Source: Achatina immaculata (taxonomy: Eukaryota; Mollusca; Gastropoda; Stylommatophora; Achatinidae). From it: 64,000 bases of DNA. Below, piece by piece: positions 55,461 to 64,000 of the stretch. The notes under the pieces were generated by a model. It did not search any database, was not told where the DNA came from, and saw only the letters and a list, made by a program, of their open reading frames with translations. Position 1 is the first letter of the stretch; every line of letters starts with the position of its first letter. A program made the position numbers and the translations under genes. The stretch spans positions 50,305,366 through 50,369,365 of the forward strand of contig CM019717.1 of the NCBI GenBank assembly GCA_009760885.1, given 5' to 3'.

Positions 55461-56094
55461 CCCCCCCCCTTTTCCCCTCTCCCCAACCCCGAACCACCAC
55501 CCACTGCGTGTTATTGAGTGTCGAGTATCTGGACTTTGTTTTTTAAAAAAAAAGCCAGACTGCTTTTATGGCAAGTCCTGCTTGCTGCCTATCCCTTGTT
55601 CTGTAACCCGGCGCCCTGCCTGATAGGCTGTATGGAGTCAGATAAGTTGTGGCTAGAAACTAGAACGAGGTCATTTTTTTTTTTTTTTAAATCTGTCAAC
55701 TACGTAACCTGCTTGATAGGAGCTTTGACGTCACAGCCATGCGGCTACACCCGGATACGCGCAAGGGTCTCATACACCAGAAAGACAGTTGAACTTTAAC
55801 CCCCTGTTTTTAAATAATTATGACAGAACTGAGGGAACGCTGTCGTGGCTGTAATCTGGCAACAAAACGCACAAACATGACGTAGGCGTTTATTGGAACC
55901 TTAAATTTATATCTTCGCAAAAAGCTGTGGTAGAAATGGAAGGAGGGGAAGATGATGATGATGATGATAGGAGAAAACGCAGTCTAATACAAATCCATCA
56001 GCGACATTGAAAAGCAAGGAAAGCGGGGAGATGTGGATATAGTATGAGCTCTTAACTTGAGATCTACAGAAGGATTTGTAGGGGTCCCAGCAAA

Positions 56095-56185
56095 TCTTCT
56101 TCAGCCTCCTTGGAACTGCGAGGTGGCAATCTTTGCAGCCAGTGCGGTGAAGACGTTGAGGTACAGTATTGTGACGGCTTGGAAG
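56095..56185 (-). repeat. R335 repeat copy 7, tail-end fragment
   Basis: Has cttcttcagcctccttggaa, ctgcgaggtggcaatctttg and cagtgcggtgaagacgttga, the 3' third of R335, including the GAAGAAG tail on the minus strand. LINE-E follows directly. Confidence 0.65.
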
Positions 56186-56199
56186 AGGTTTCAGTAAAA

Positions 56200-57060
56200 T
56201 AGTCCGGCAAATCTTGCTTGCCTCCTATGACATCAAGACCGCCCTACGGTGGATATCACGGCACGTGGATTTCAGAGATATCCTGACAGACTGGCAAAGA
56301 ATGGAGCCATCACGTTACAGTCTCACATCCCGGCTAACAGGAGTACGGTTAAATATATTATACACACCATCTGGAAGCAGCACTGGATGGACAGCTGGAC
56401 CAGCAACCCAAGTGGAGGATCCCTATATGCGTACCTGCCTGAGCCCAACGCCAGAGACCACATCAGCAGCTTATGCTGTAGTTGTAGAGACCAGTGCTCA
56501 ATCTTCAGGTTGCGTACAGGACACATCATCCTCAGTAAGTACTTTCATAGAGTGACCTCTGACCACACACCACCACCCTCAATAAGTACTTTCACAGAGT
56601 GACCATTGACCACACCACCACCCTCAATAAGTACTTTCACAGAGTGACCTTTGACCACACACCACCCTCAATAAGTACTTTCACAGAGTGACCATTGACC
56701 ACACACCACCACCCTCAATAAGTACTTTCACAGAGTGACCTCTGACCACACCACCACCCTCAATAAGTACTTTCACAGAGTGACCATTGACCACACACCA
56801 CCACCCTCAATAAGTACTTACACAGAGTGACCACTGACCACACCACCACCATCCTCAATAACCACTTACACAAAGTGACCGCTGACCACATACCACATAT
56901 TGTATGCACTGCAACAGATAAGAAGAAGAAACTGTTAAGCACCACTTTTTGGACTGCAGCGCATTGAAAGATCTTTGGAGGAACCTGATACCACGAAACT
57001 CCTCCATCACCAACATTCTGTACAGAAATATAGAGCAGCTGAAAAAAAGACTTGTATATT
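56200..57060 (+). mobile_element. LINE-E fragment with amplified internal repeat
   Basis: The + strand codes HVDFRDILTDWQRM-like and, in another frame, DRLAKNGAITLQSHIPANRS (RNase H end), then LYAYLPEPNARDHISSLCCS and IFRLRTGHIILSKYFHR. A 46 bp piece coding the HR..SDHTP region is then repeated about eight times before the C-terminal block (atcttttggaggaacctgat-like) resumes near 56935. Confidence 0.78.
56527..56890 (+). repeat. Minisatellite, about 46 bp x 8, grown from LINE-E coding sequence
   Basis: Units read caataagtactttcacagag / tgaccattgaccacacacca / ccaccct with small changes. Two alternating variants (gaccattg and gacctctg) suggest higher-order duplication. The single-copy ancestor of the unit is visible in LINE-E at 4270-4305. 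Confidence 0.88.
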
Positions 57061-58037
57061 CCACTGTCTGGTGCAAGAAAAGGCGGTTGGATGGGAGGTG
57101 AAAACTTGTAAACTTTGGGATCGAAAAAGTAGAAAAAAAAGCCCAGCAAATAAATTAAATCAATCAAAAAAATCTTAATATCAACTGGGCTCTGTTTATT
57201 GCTTTATTATTATTATTATTATTATTAAATGAGTGGTCCACTGGTAGGAAAGGAGGTCCACAACCAAAGAAAGATTGAGAACCACTGGCAGGAGCGTACA
57301 TTTACTACCGATCAGTCAGCAGAAGTTGAAATGAGATTCGTGCAAGGGCAGACTACTCTGGTCGCGTCTGGTTCTAAGCATGACGTATACACGTGAACGC
57401 CGTTGAGCGAATATGCCAGTGATCTAGTGATTCAACTCTCACGACGGACCCATGTGCTCCCAGTGATTTGCCGCCGTAAACGACATTTGGTTCAGCTGCT
57501 TCAGAAATGAGCTTAAGTGGTATATGAGGACAGAGGAAAGCGAGCATGGTAGTCTTCATTATCAGTCCAAGAGAAAGTGTAATATTTGAAGTATTTTCAG
57601 TATTAGAAGATAAATCCATATAACTATTTCAATCCATGGATGGAACTACCCATTCACCCAAGCAGAGCTATCATGCTAGAGAAGAGGTTAGACTAGACAC
57701 CCAGTCCCGCCCAGCCGGATCAGAGCGGCTCGACGTTAGCAGCTGCACCCTTTGCAACCATTTACACCTTCAACCTTCAGCACATAGAGCATATTTTTGG
57801 CTTAAGTTTCCGAATTTCCGGGTGGATGCAGCCAAAAACATGCCAGCGGCCAAGATATCGATAACTGGTTACTATTATCTTGCTTGGTGAGTGTTTACAC
57901 ATCACTTGCAGCTTTTCCGTTCTTGTCCATGTACATCAACTCTTCAGCTGGGTAAAACACAGTGGAGGCTATATCTAGAATTGCTTTTTATTTTGTTGCA
58001 CACAGTGCGCTATTTTCACAATTTCACGCGCTTCGAA
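57061..58037. other. Unassigned DNA
   Basis: Has an (ATT)n run at 57205-57226 and, at 57240-57283, one hAT-like end (inverted, CAGTGGTTCTCAATCTTTC) without a partner. Otherwise no recognisable feature. Confidence 0.4.
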
Positions 58038-58045
58038 ACGGCTGC

Positions 58046-58411
58046 ATTCATTTGCATGTCCCTTGTGGAACTTTGCCTTCCTAACAGCACTCCTGTAGTC
58101 CTCTCGGTTGTGAGCAAGATGGCCTGCTGCTGATGCATCCGTTTGCAGATCATCAACGATGTCTTGCAGCCAACTTCGCCTTAGTCTTCTTCTCTTTCTT
58201 TTTCCCATTATGTAACCCTTCCAAACGGCCTTCTCTAGATTATCATGACGTTTAATGTGTCCAAAATACTTAAGTTTGCTCTCTTTAATCCTCTTTATTA
58301 GCCAGCCTTCTTCAATATTAAGTTCTTGTATTATGGATATATTTGTTCTTTTTTGTGTCCATGATATTTGAAGAACTCTTCGGTAGCATTTACATTCAAG
58401 TACATTCAAAT
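58046..58411 (-). mobile_element. LINE-B 3' fragment with target-site duplication
   Basis: Flanked by ACGGCTGC at 58038-58045 and 58412-58419. On the minus strand it codes ECKCYRRVLQISWTQKRTNI, ELNIEEGWLIKRIKESKLKY, RSWLQDIVDDLQTDASAAGH and ends FHKGHANE with a stop. This frame is open over its whole length, so it is a comparatively young copy. Confidence 0.87.
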
Positions 58412-58439
58412 ACGGCTGCTGGCACTTTCCGAACATTCA

Positions 58440-58870
58440 TTGACAAGTTCCTTTGGAGAGAATTGGTAAACCTGTGTGGAACACTCACATGTGAGGGGAT
58501 TAACTTTGATCTTTTATATAAGGCATGCAGGTGTGCATGGAAATAAATTGGCTGATGGACTGACCGGGCAGTCTGAAATACAAGGCAGGCTGAGAATGGA
58601 TAAGGAGGACATGGATGAGGCCGTACTAGACAGATTGCGGGAGGATGAAGAGAGGGGCAATGTGCAAATACAGAGATTGTTGATGTTGGGACAGGGCAAG
58701 GGTGCTAGAAGAAAATCTGATCCAAATGGAATAAAACATTTAATAAACAACCAGTATGTTATAGTAACCATTAGTAGACAGGCTCTTCGGTGGATGTTGG
58801 AGTAGGCAGCGGAGCATGTATAGAAGTGTCCTGAATGCGGTGATACAGGATTCTGAAATATATATATTCA
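58440..58870 (+). mobile_element. LINE-H fragment, RNase H end and C-terminus
   Basis: The + strand codes RHAGVHGNKLADGLTGQSEI, the terminal RNase H block with conserved His and Asp, then a charged linker (DKEDMDEAVLDRLREDEERG), SRQALRWMLE, stop, and AEHV.KCPECGDTGF. The Cys pair and the layout fit LINEs with an RNase H domain. This family is not otherwise present in the window. Confidence 0.65.
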
Positions 58871-60455
58871 TCATTATGATTGCTTGATGATCCACCAACC
58901 GATTTCGCTGTTGTTTTTTGTTTTTGTTTTTGTTTTAACACCAGGTTTTTTGATAATATAAACCGGTTGCGGTAAACCATGACCTCCAAAAGTTTCCTGT
59001 TTTCTCTTTTTTAATCGGTAATTTAGCGGTTAATGCGACCACCAGTTTATACGAATAGTCTTGTGTACAGTGTACATGGGCGTGCCCAGTGGCGGATTAT
59101 CAGTTCCGCTGAAAACATTCAGCCTAGGGCCCAGAATGGCAGGGGTGACCAGGCGTCTGGAAAAAAAAAACCTATGAAAATACGGGCTATTCTTTCAAGA
59201 ATTTTCTATCAGGAGATGAACGGTATAGGTCGAAGGGGTTGTGGGGTCTTACTAAGCTTAACTTAAGGGCCTGGTTGGTATGCCTCTCTTTGCAGGAGGA
59301 ATGTTTCCGATTCCAGAACTAATTTTCGAGTTTCAGATCGAGTTTTACAAAGTCAGGTGCAGATTCCTGTTTCCTAAAATGTGTTTAAAAAAAAAAGCAA
59401 CCAGTGATTGTGATTTTTTAAAAATATAAAACAAAATAAAAACTGTTTGGATATGACGGCCGCCTTCCTCGATCTTAACTTAGAGACACCTCTCCCAAGT
59501 CTACGCTCATGGTATATTGACAGCGGTCTTCGTTCCGAAGCGCCACCTGACGGTGCAGTCGAATCTGACGTGGTCAAAATCATTTTTTTCTTGGATGGCA
59601 CTACAGAGCAGGATGACGTATAGTGCGTAATGTTTACAAGTGATTACATCGTCTCAGAACTTAACATTACACATGAATGTAATTATCTAAGGTTATAAAA
59701 CTTCTGGTAAACCTGAGATCATATAAATAAATTAACGTTAAAAAAAAAGTTTATTTCTAAAAATAAAAACGGAATCCCGAGATCGTTATTTTTCATGCTC
59801 CAAGCTAGAGTTCGTAGTAGCCAGAGTTGAAGGTTGCACCTCAGCACTGCCACCTCGTAAACATATCCCGTTACTTGTCCTTGAGGCAGGAACTATGGCG
59901 GGTCTGGCAGCTCCTTATGTATCCTTTTTGAGAAGCTTTTCTCTGTTTTTTTTTGTGTGTTTTATTCTGTTTTTGTCTTTTTTAAAGTATTCTTTAAAAC
60001 GCTGACGCCAATATAAGTAGATTATTACTGATAAGAAGAGCCGGGAAAGAAAGAGAGATGAAGAGAGAGAGAGAGAGTGAGACATTTCTGTAACTCCTCT
60101 GCTTAAAGTATCCAATGTCAGCTTGACGTCGGACGTTTGCCCACTTATCTCTGGATGGTAGGACACTGAGCCGCCGTGTGAGCTTAACCGCGCCGTGAGT
60201 AGCGATCAGCCTGACCTAGAAAGAAAAAAAATCCGCAGTGAGCTGGCCGTATTTGTCATAGACGACTTTAATAGGCATGAAAGAGAACGAAACAACACAG
60301 TTCCTCATATCGTCAGTAAGGACTCCCAAGGAGTTTCGACCCTTTAACTGCTGACGCTCTATGGGAGGTGAGGGCCCTCATGGTCATGACTCCCAGGGGT
60401 CTGCGAGTTTTTGGTTTATAACTGGTTCACGAGGCTGACATTGCTGCTAGGAAGT
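58871..60455. other. Unassigned DNA
   Basis: No recognisable gene or mobile element. A (GA)n run lies at 60063-60080. A hAT-like start (CAGTGGCGGATTATC) at 59088 has no partner. Confidence 0.35.
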
Positions 60456-60458
60456 TCA

Positions 60459-60643
60459 TGTCTGTGTTAAGTAGGATGTTCACATCTGTGTTAAGTAGGA
60501 TGTTCACGTCTGTGTTAAGTAGGATGTTCACGTCTGTGTTAAGTAGGATGTTCACGTCTGTGTTAAGTAGGATGTTCACGTCTGTGTTAAGTAGGATGTT
60601 CACGTCTGTGTTAAGTAGGATATTCATGTCTGTGTTAAGTAAC
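60459..60643. repeat. Minisatellite, 24 bp x 8
   Basis: The unit tctgtgttaagtaggatgttcacg in eight near-perfect copies. Because 24 is divisible by three, both strands stay open (SVLSRMFT and NILLNTDV repeats); this does not indicate a gene. Confidence 0.93.
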
Positions 60644-60655
60644 AACGCTTTTGCT

Positions 60656-61751
60656 GTTTGTTCAGTGGATTCGATGTTCTTTTTTATGCAACAAAGTCCT
60701 GTCTTGTCCTTGCCCGCGCTTTACGTTTTGTCGCTTGTGCTTGTCCAATTGGCCTCTCTTGAGATTTTGTATGACACATCCTGTTTCTGCCACTCCTGTG
60801 ATCCTTTGAGACGGTATAAGAAGATATCATCCATTGTTTCTCGTAGACTATTGTTTCCGTACTGCATTATAGTGGCTAGGTCATTGTGAATTTATAAGTG
60901 TTTAAGGATCAGTGTTCAGTTGTTCTTCCTGTTTGTGCTATATGCGGCATGAGAACTTTCTGCTTCTGCAAGACTTCAGTGCGTGTGTTCTTGCTTGTTC
61001 TTGTATGTCCAGCTGTTTTACACATGTCGTACGCTGATGTCGCCACGAATCCTCTTGCCTCTACCTTTATTGTAGTAACTCCTCTATATTTCACTGCTGA
61101 CATGTACATGCCTTACCTGTTTCCAGTGGTTAACAAACTTGTTCAGACTGTGGCACACTTGATAACACGAATTTCTATCACGGCACACCCGCGTTCTTAG
61201 TGCTGGACTCTCGTGCAGTTAACCAAATATTTTTAGCATCTTCAAAGTTTACGCACTGCATTGACTTATATTCAAATTTTATAAGTTTTATTATACAAAG
61301 CACTGTTTTCAGTGGCTGCCTGGAGGCACTCTGGCCATTTCATCTCTCCCTGGAATGGAGACTAATAATTAAATCGATGTGGGTTTTATACCTGCCGGGT
61401 ATTTAACATGCACGTAATGCGCTGTAATTTTTTTTTTTAACTCTACAAAATTTGGCGCCTTACCTCTCTCTCGTGGCACAAGCCGCTGCATATCGTTTGA
61501 AAAACTATGGATTAGATCACATATGGGCAATCCTTGGCCTCCGGGCCACATCTGCCCCGCGGCAACAATTAGTGGCCTGCAGCCAGTCTCTGTTGTTATT
61601 TTTTGTAATGCATAATTTGCTGGAAAAAGTTAACAATAATGTTTATGTTGTAGAATCACAACTGCCTGTAACAATACAATACATATACGTATATATGTAT
61701 GTGTATGTATGTTCGTGGCCCGCGTGAAGATGGGAAAAAGTCTTTTGTGAC
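60656..61751. other. Unassigned DNA
   Basis: No family recognised. Around 61530-61580 a run including tggcctccgggccacatctg resembles ends of some hAT elements, with a possible partner near 61727 (gtggcccgcgtgaag); not strong enough to call. Confidence 0.3.
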
Positions 61752-61837
61752 CAATGTTCCCTCTAAGGGTTTGCGGCCTGTGTGCAAAATGTTCTGCTCA
61801 TGTGCAAAAAAAAATTGTATGCACACACACACGCACG

Positions 61838-61868
<31 letters not shown>

Positions 61869-62254
61869 CGCAGAGGCCTGTACGTTTAATAACAGGATAA
61901 ACCTGCTGTTTTCATTTACTGGTATTTAGTTAATTGCAATGATGATTTCTGTGTTTACTTATTCAATGATTCTGCTACAGCACTACCTAAACTACGCGAT
62001 AAAAGACCAGTTGAAACATCTGATCCGAACGTAATTTCTCAACAAGAAAGAAACAGTAAAGAAAAAACATGTACCGTCATTGTATTTTTCTTGATCGTAA
62101 TTATAGCACGGAGTAACATCTGGAAATTGCAAAAAATAAAAGTAGCAGTTTTATTTTTTATGTTTGCGCGCCTCCAAAAATTTTGTGCGTGGTATTATTT
62201 TGTTGTTTTTTTCTGTGCACGGCCGCGCAGGCGCGCAGCTTAGAGGGAACTGTG
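61752..62254. mobile_element. hAT-like MITE (503 bp)
   Basis: Ends are CAATGTTCCCTCTAAG and, inverted, CACAGTTCCCTCTAAG, with further inverted G/C-rich similarity inside. Flanking octamers TTTGTGAC and TTTGCGAT match at 6 of 8. It contains a long (AC)n tract at 61821-61868 and no coding. Confidence 0.75.
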
Positions 62255-62324
62255 TTTGCGATCTGTCGAACCAAAAAAATTTGTTCACTTCTCTTTTGAA
62301 CTAGTGTTGTTATCCATGGTGGAC

Positions 62325-62515
62325 AGACACTATCCGAGGCAGCTGTCAGTAAAGAACAGCCGACTCATTGTGCCAGGGTTAGTGAACCAAAGCTGATCAA
62401 GACCATGTCTCACCTCTCAAATGTTGAAAACCCCTGTACGGACCTAGCCTGGCAAACGAGGCAGAGATTTCTGTTGTTCCCCTACGGCGATGGAGTCTGC
62501 TAAAGAAGCACTGTA
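62325..62515 (+). repeat. R335 repeat copy 8, 5' half
   Basis: Matches R335 from the head region (cagctgtcagtaaagaacag) through gacctagcctggcaaacgag and ctacggcgatggagtctgct to aaagaagcactgt, then stops. Confidence 0.65.
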
Positions 62516-63146
62516 CTTTCCCTGCCTGAAAAATAACCGATTTAAACCTTATTAGTGCAGTATGTGTTAATGTAAATACTGTAGCAAGACAGTACACATT
62601 TTTATCATTCTGCCTTGAAAGTAGTCCAGGAATACAGTGTTAGGTTCTAAAGACCTTGTCTAATGTTTCCTGACTGTATGGTAACTTGTAGGTAAACCGC
62701 AGAGGAATGTGAGGTGAGAGGAATGTGAGGTGAGAGGAATCTGTGTGAACAATGTGGTGAGGAAATGAGGGCCAGAACGTCACAGAGAACTTTACGTCGA
62801 CTAAATTTCTTTCTTTCTTTCTTTCAGAACTTTACGCCGACTAAATTTGTTTCTGTCTATCTTGACCCTATTTTTATTCCACTTTGTCAGGTAATCTGCA
62901 CGAGCAGAAGTCTTGTTTTTTAAATCCAAGTTACTCCCCCCCCCTCCCTCCTTTTTTAACGCTTTAATACACTTTATAAAAAAATCAAATCTGTAAGATT
63001 TCTTGAACATAAAAGAATCAATATTCACCATTATAGCAAGTTGGAATCTTTTTTTTTTTAAATCCTAGGGATTTTACTATCATTCTCCCGAATGCCAGGA
63101 GGACCCTGCATGTTTTTAAAACATTTTCTCCCAGTATGTATGCACG
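62516..63146. other. Unassigned DNA
   Basis: Contains a short duplication (gaggtgagaggaatgtgagg-type, 62700-62740), a direct repeat cagaactttacg.cgactaaa at 62778 and 62825, and (TTTC)n at 62806-62825. No gene is seen. Confidence 0.4.
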
Positions 63147-63283
63147 TTGATGATCTGCAAATGGATGCAGCAGCAGCAGGCCATCTTGCTCACAACCGAG
63201 AGGTCTACATGAGTGCTGTTTGGGAGGCAAAGTTCCGCAAGGGACATGCAAATGAATGAATGAATGAATGAATGTGTGCACTA
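63147..63283 (+). mobile_element. LINE-B 3' terminus with (AATG)n tail
   Basis: Carries gttgatgatctgcaaatgga through gcaaagttccgcaagggaca and five AATG units. Fewer than 140 bp were copied. R335 copy 9 abuts its tail. Confidence 0.82.
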
Positions 63284-63490
63284 CTTCTTTAACAGACACC
63301 ACCGCCATGGGGACTACGGCGATCCTTGCCTCGTTAGCCAGGCTAGGTTTGTTACTGGGGGTACCAATGAAGAGATGTAGCAGGGTCTTGGTCAGAACCA
63401 ACGGGAGAGATGGGATCTTGGTCAGTTATGATTCGTCAGGCCTGATTCTATTATGTCAATTATGGGTCCCTGAATTATAGGTCTTCGCCA
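63284..63490 (-). repeat. R335 repeat copy 9, 5' two-thirds
   Basis: On the + strand has ctacttctttaacagacacc, accgccatggggactacggc, gttagccaggctaggtttgt, agggtcttggtca and tatgggtccctgaattatag with gtcttcgcc, the head end of R335. The tail half is missing. Confidence 0.7.
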
Positions 63491-64000
63491 TATATATATA
63501 TATATATATATACATACACACACATATATATATAATCTTATATCCTTCACGTGCCGTTAAACGTCACATAGGGCTCGCAAAGTAGTTCGCCAATTCTTAA
63601 TAATGTCCTCTTCAGAGTTTCACGCGGTCTGCCTCTTTTTCTTCGGCCTGTTGTGTTCCACTTGATAGCTTGTTTTGGGATTCTCTGATCATTTCTTCTA
63701 ATCAAGTGACAAACATATGCCCATCTCCTTTTCCTGATCACCCATGAGACTGGTTGTTGTTCAGTCATCTGTCTTATCTCTGCATTGTTCTTGAATTCGT
63801 TCACTTGATGCCGAGTATTTTCCTTAGGCATTTGTTTTCAAAAGAGTCTAATTTCTTTTCTATTTCTTTAGTTGTTTTCCAGCATTCGCATGCATAAATG
63901 AGGGTGGATATTACATTTGAATTGAATAGTCTTAACTTGGTTTTTGTGCTTATAACTTTTGAATTCCATATGTTCTCAAGATTCTTGAAGATTGATGCTG
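63491..64000 (-). mobile_element. LINE-A 3' part, running off the window, with (TA)n tail
   Basis: On the minus strand it codes FKNNAEIRQMTEQQPVSWVI, RKRRWAYVCHLIRRNDQRIP and GRPRETLKRTLL, then ends gtttaacggcacgtgaagga and TATAAGATTATATATA. The (TA)n tail spans 63491-63535. The upstream part continues beyond 64000. Confidence 0.83.

Noticed and set aside
57240..57283. hAT element judged from a CAGTGGTTCTCAA-type end
   Set aside because: Only one end could be found; no partner or duplication.
60459..60643. Regularly spaced repeats resembling a CRISPR array
   Set aside because: Units are contiguous without spacers and the genome is eukaryotic; this is a minisatellite, as are the other arrays.
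60458..60889. 143-residue frame with SVLSRMFT repeats
   Set aside because: The repeat is a 24 bp minisatellite that keeps both strands open; the remainder lacks motifs.

Overview
This is a eukaryotic, intron-rich, AT-rich animal window. The one host gene I can support is a CREB/CREM/ATF1-family transcription factor on the + strand, about 1.2-19.3 kb. Its CDS assembles from six exons into an in-frame 271-residue protein with a KID phosphorylation box, a Q-rich region and a CREB-type bZIP. A lophotrochozoan, probably a mollusc, is my best guess for the host; this rests on the repeat mix and the CREB sequence style and is inference only.

The rest is mostly mobile DNA. Within the CREB introns there are tRNA-headed SINEs, several non-LTR retrotransposon (LINE) fragments, a nearly complete piggyBac transposon (6758-8987, one frameshift, TTAA on both sides), a TTAA-flanked non-autonomous element (11174-12080) inside a tandem-repeat complex, and a 3 x 111 bp repeat just before the last exon. 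From 19.3 to 31 kb lies mostly unassigned AT-rich DNA with 5'-truncated LINEs, a second TTAA element (28489-29181) and a mariner-like remnant (30116-30877).

From 31.9 to 35.1 kb is an almost full-length endonuclease/reverse-transcriptase LINE with a 13 bp target-site duplication; an internally deleted sibling lies at 42.6-44.2 kb. From 38 to 47 kb there are minisatellites, a fold-back pair of Penelope-like terminal repeats, a Helitron with a recognisable 3' hairpin and CTAG end (44229-46002), and a Penelope-like fragment with a GIY-YIG domain (about 46101-46870). From 47 to 64 kb there are more LINE pieces, a second mariner remnant, a decayed hAT transposase (52943-54720), hAT-like MITEs and minisatellites.

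The least familiar signal is an interspersed repeat of about 335 bp, called R335 here, with nine recognisable copies, two of them bounded by 9 bp direct repeats. I could not assign it to a known family. LINE families are labelled A to H only for reference within this window. Boundaries of decayed repeats were read by eye and are good to roughly 10-30 bp unless a target-site duplication is quoted.
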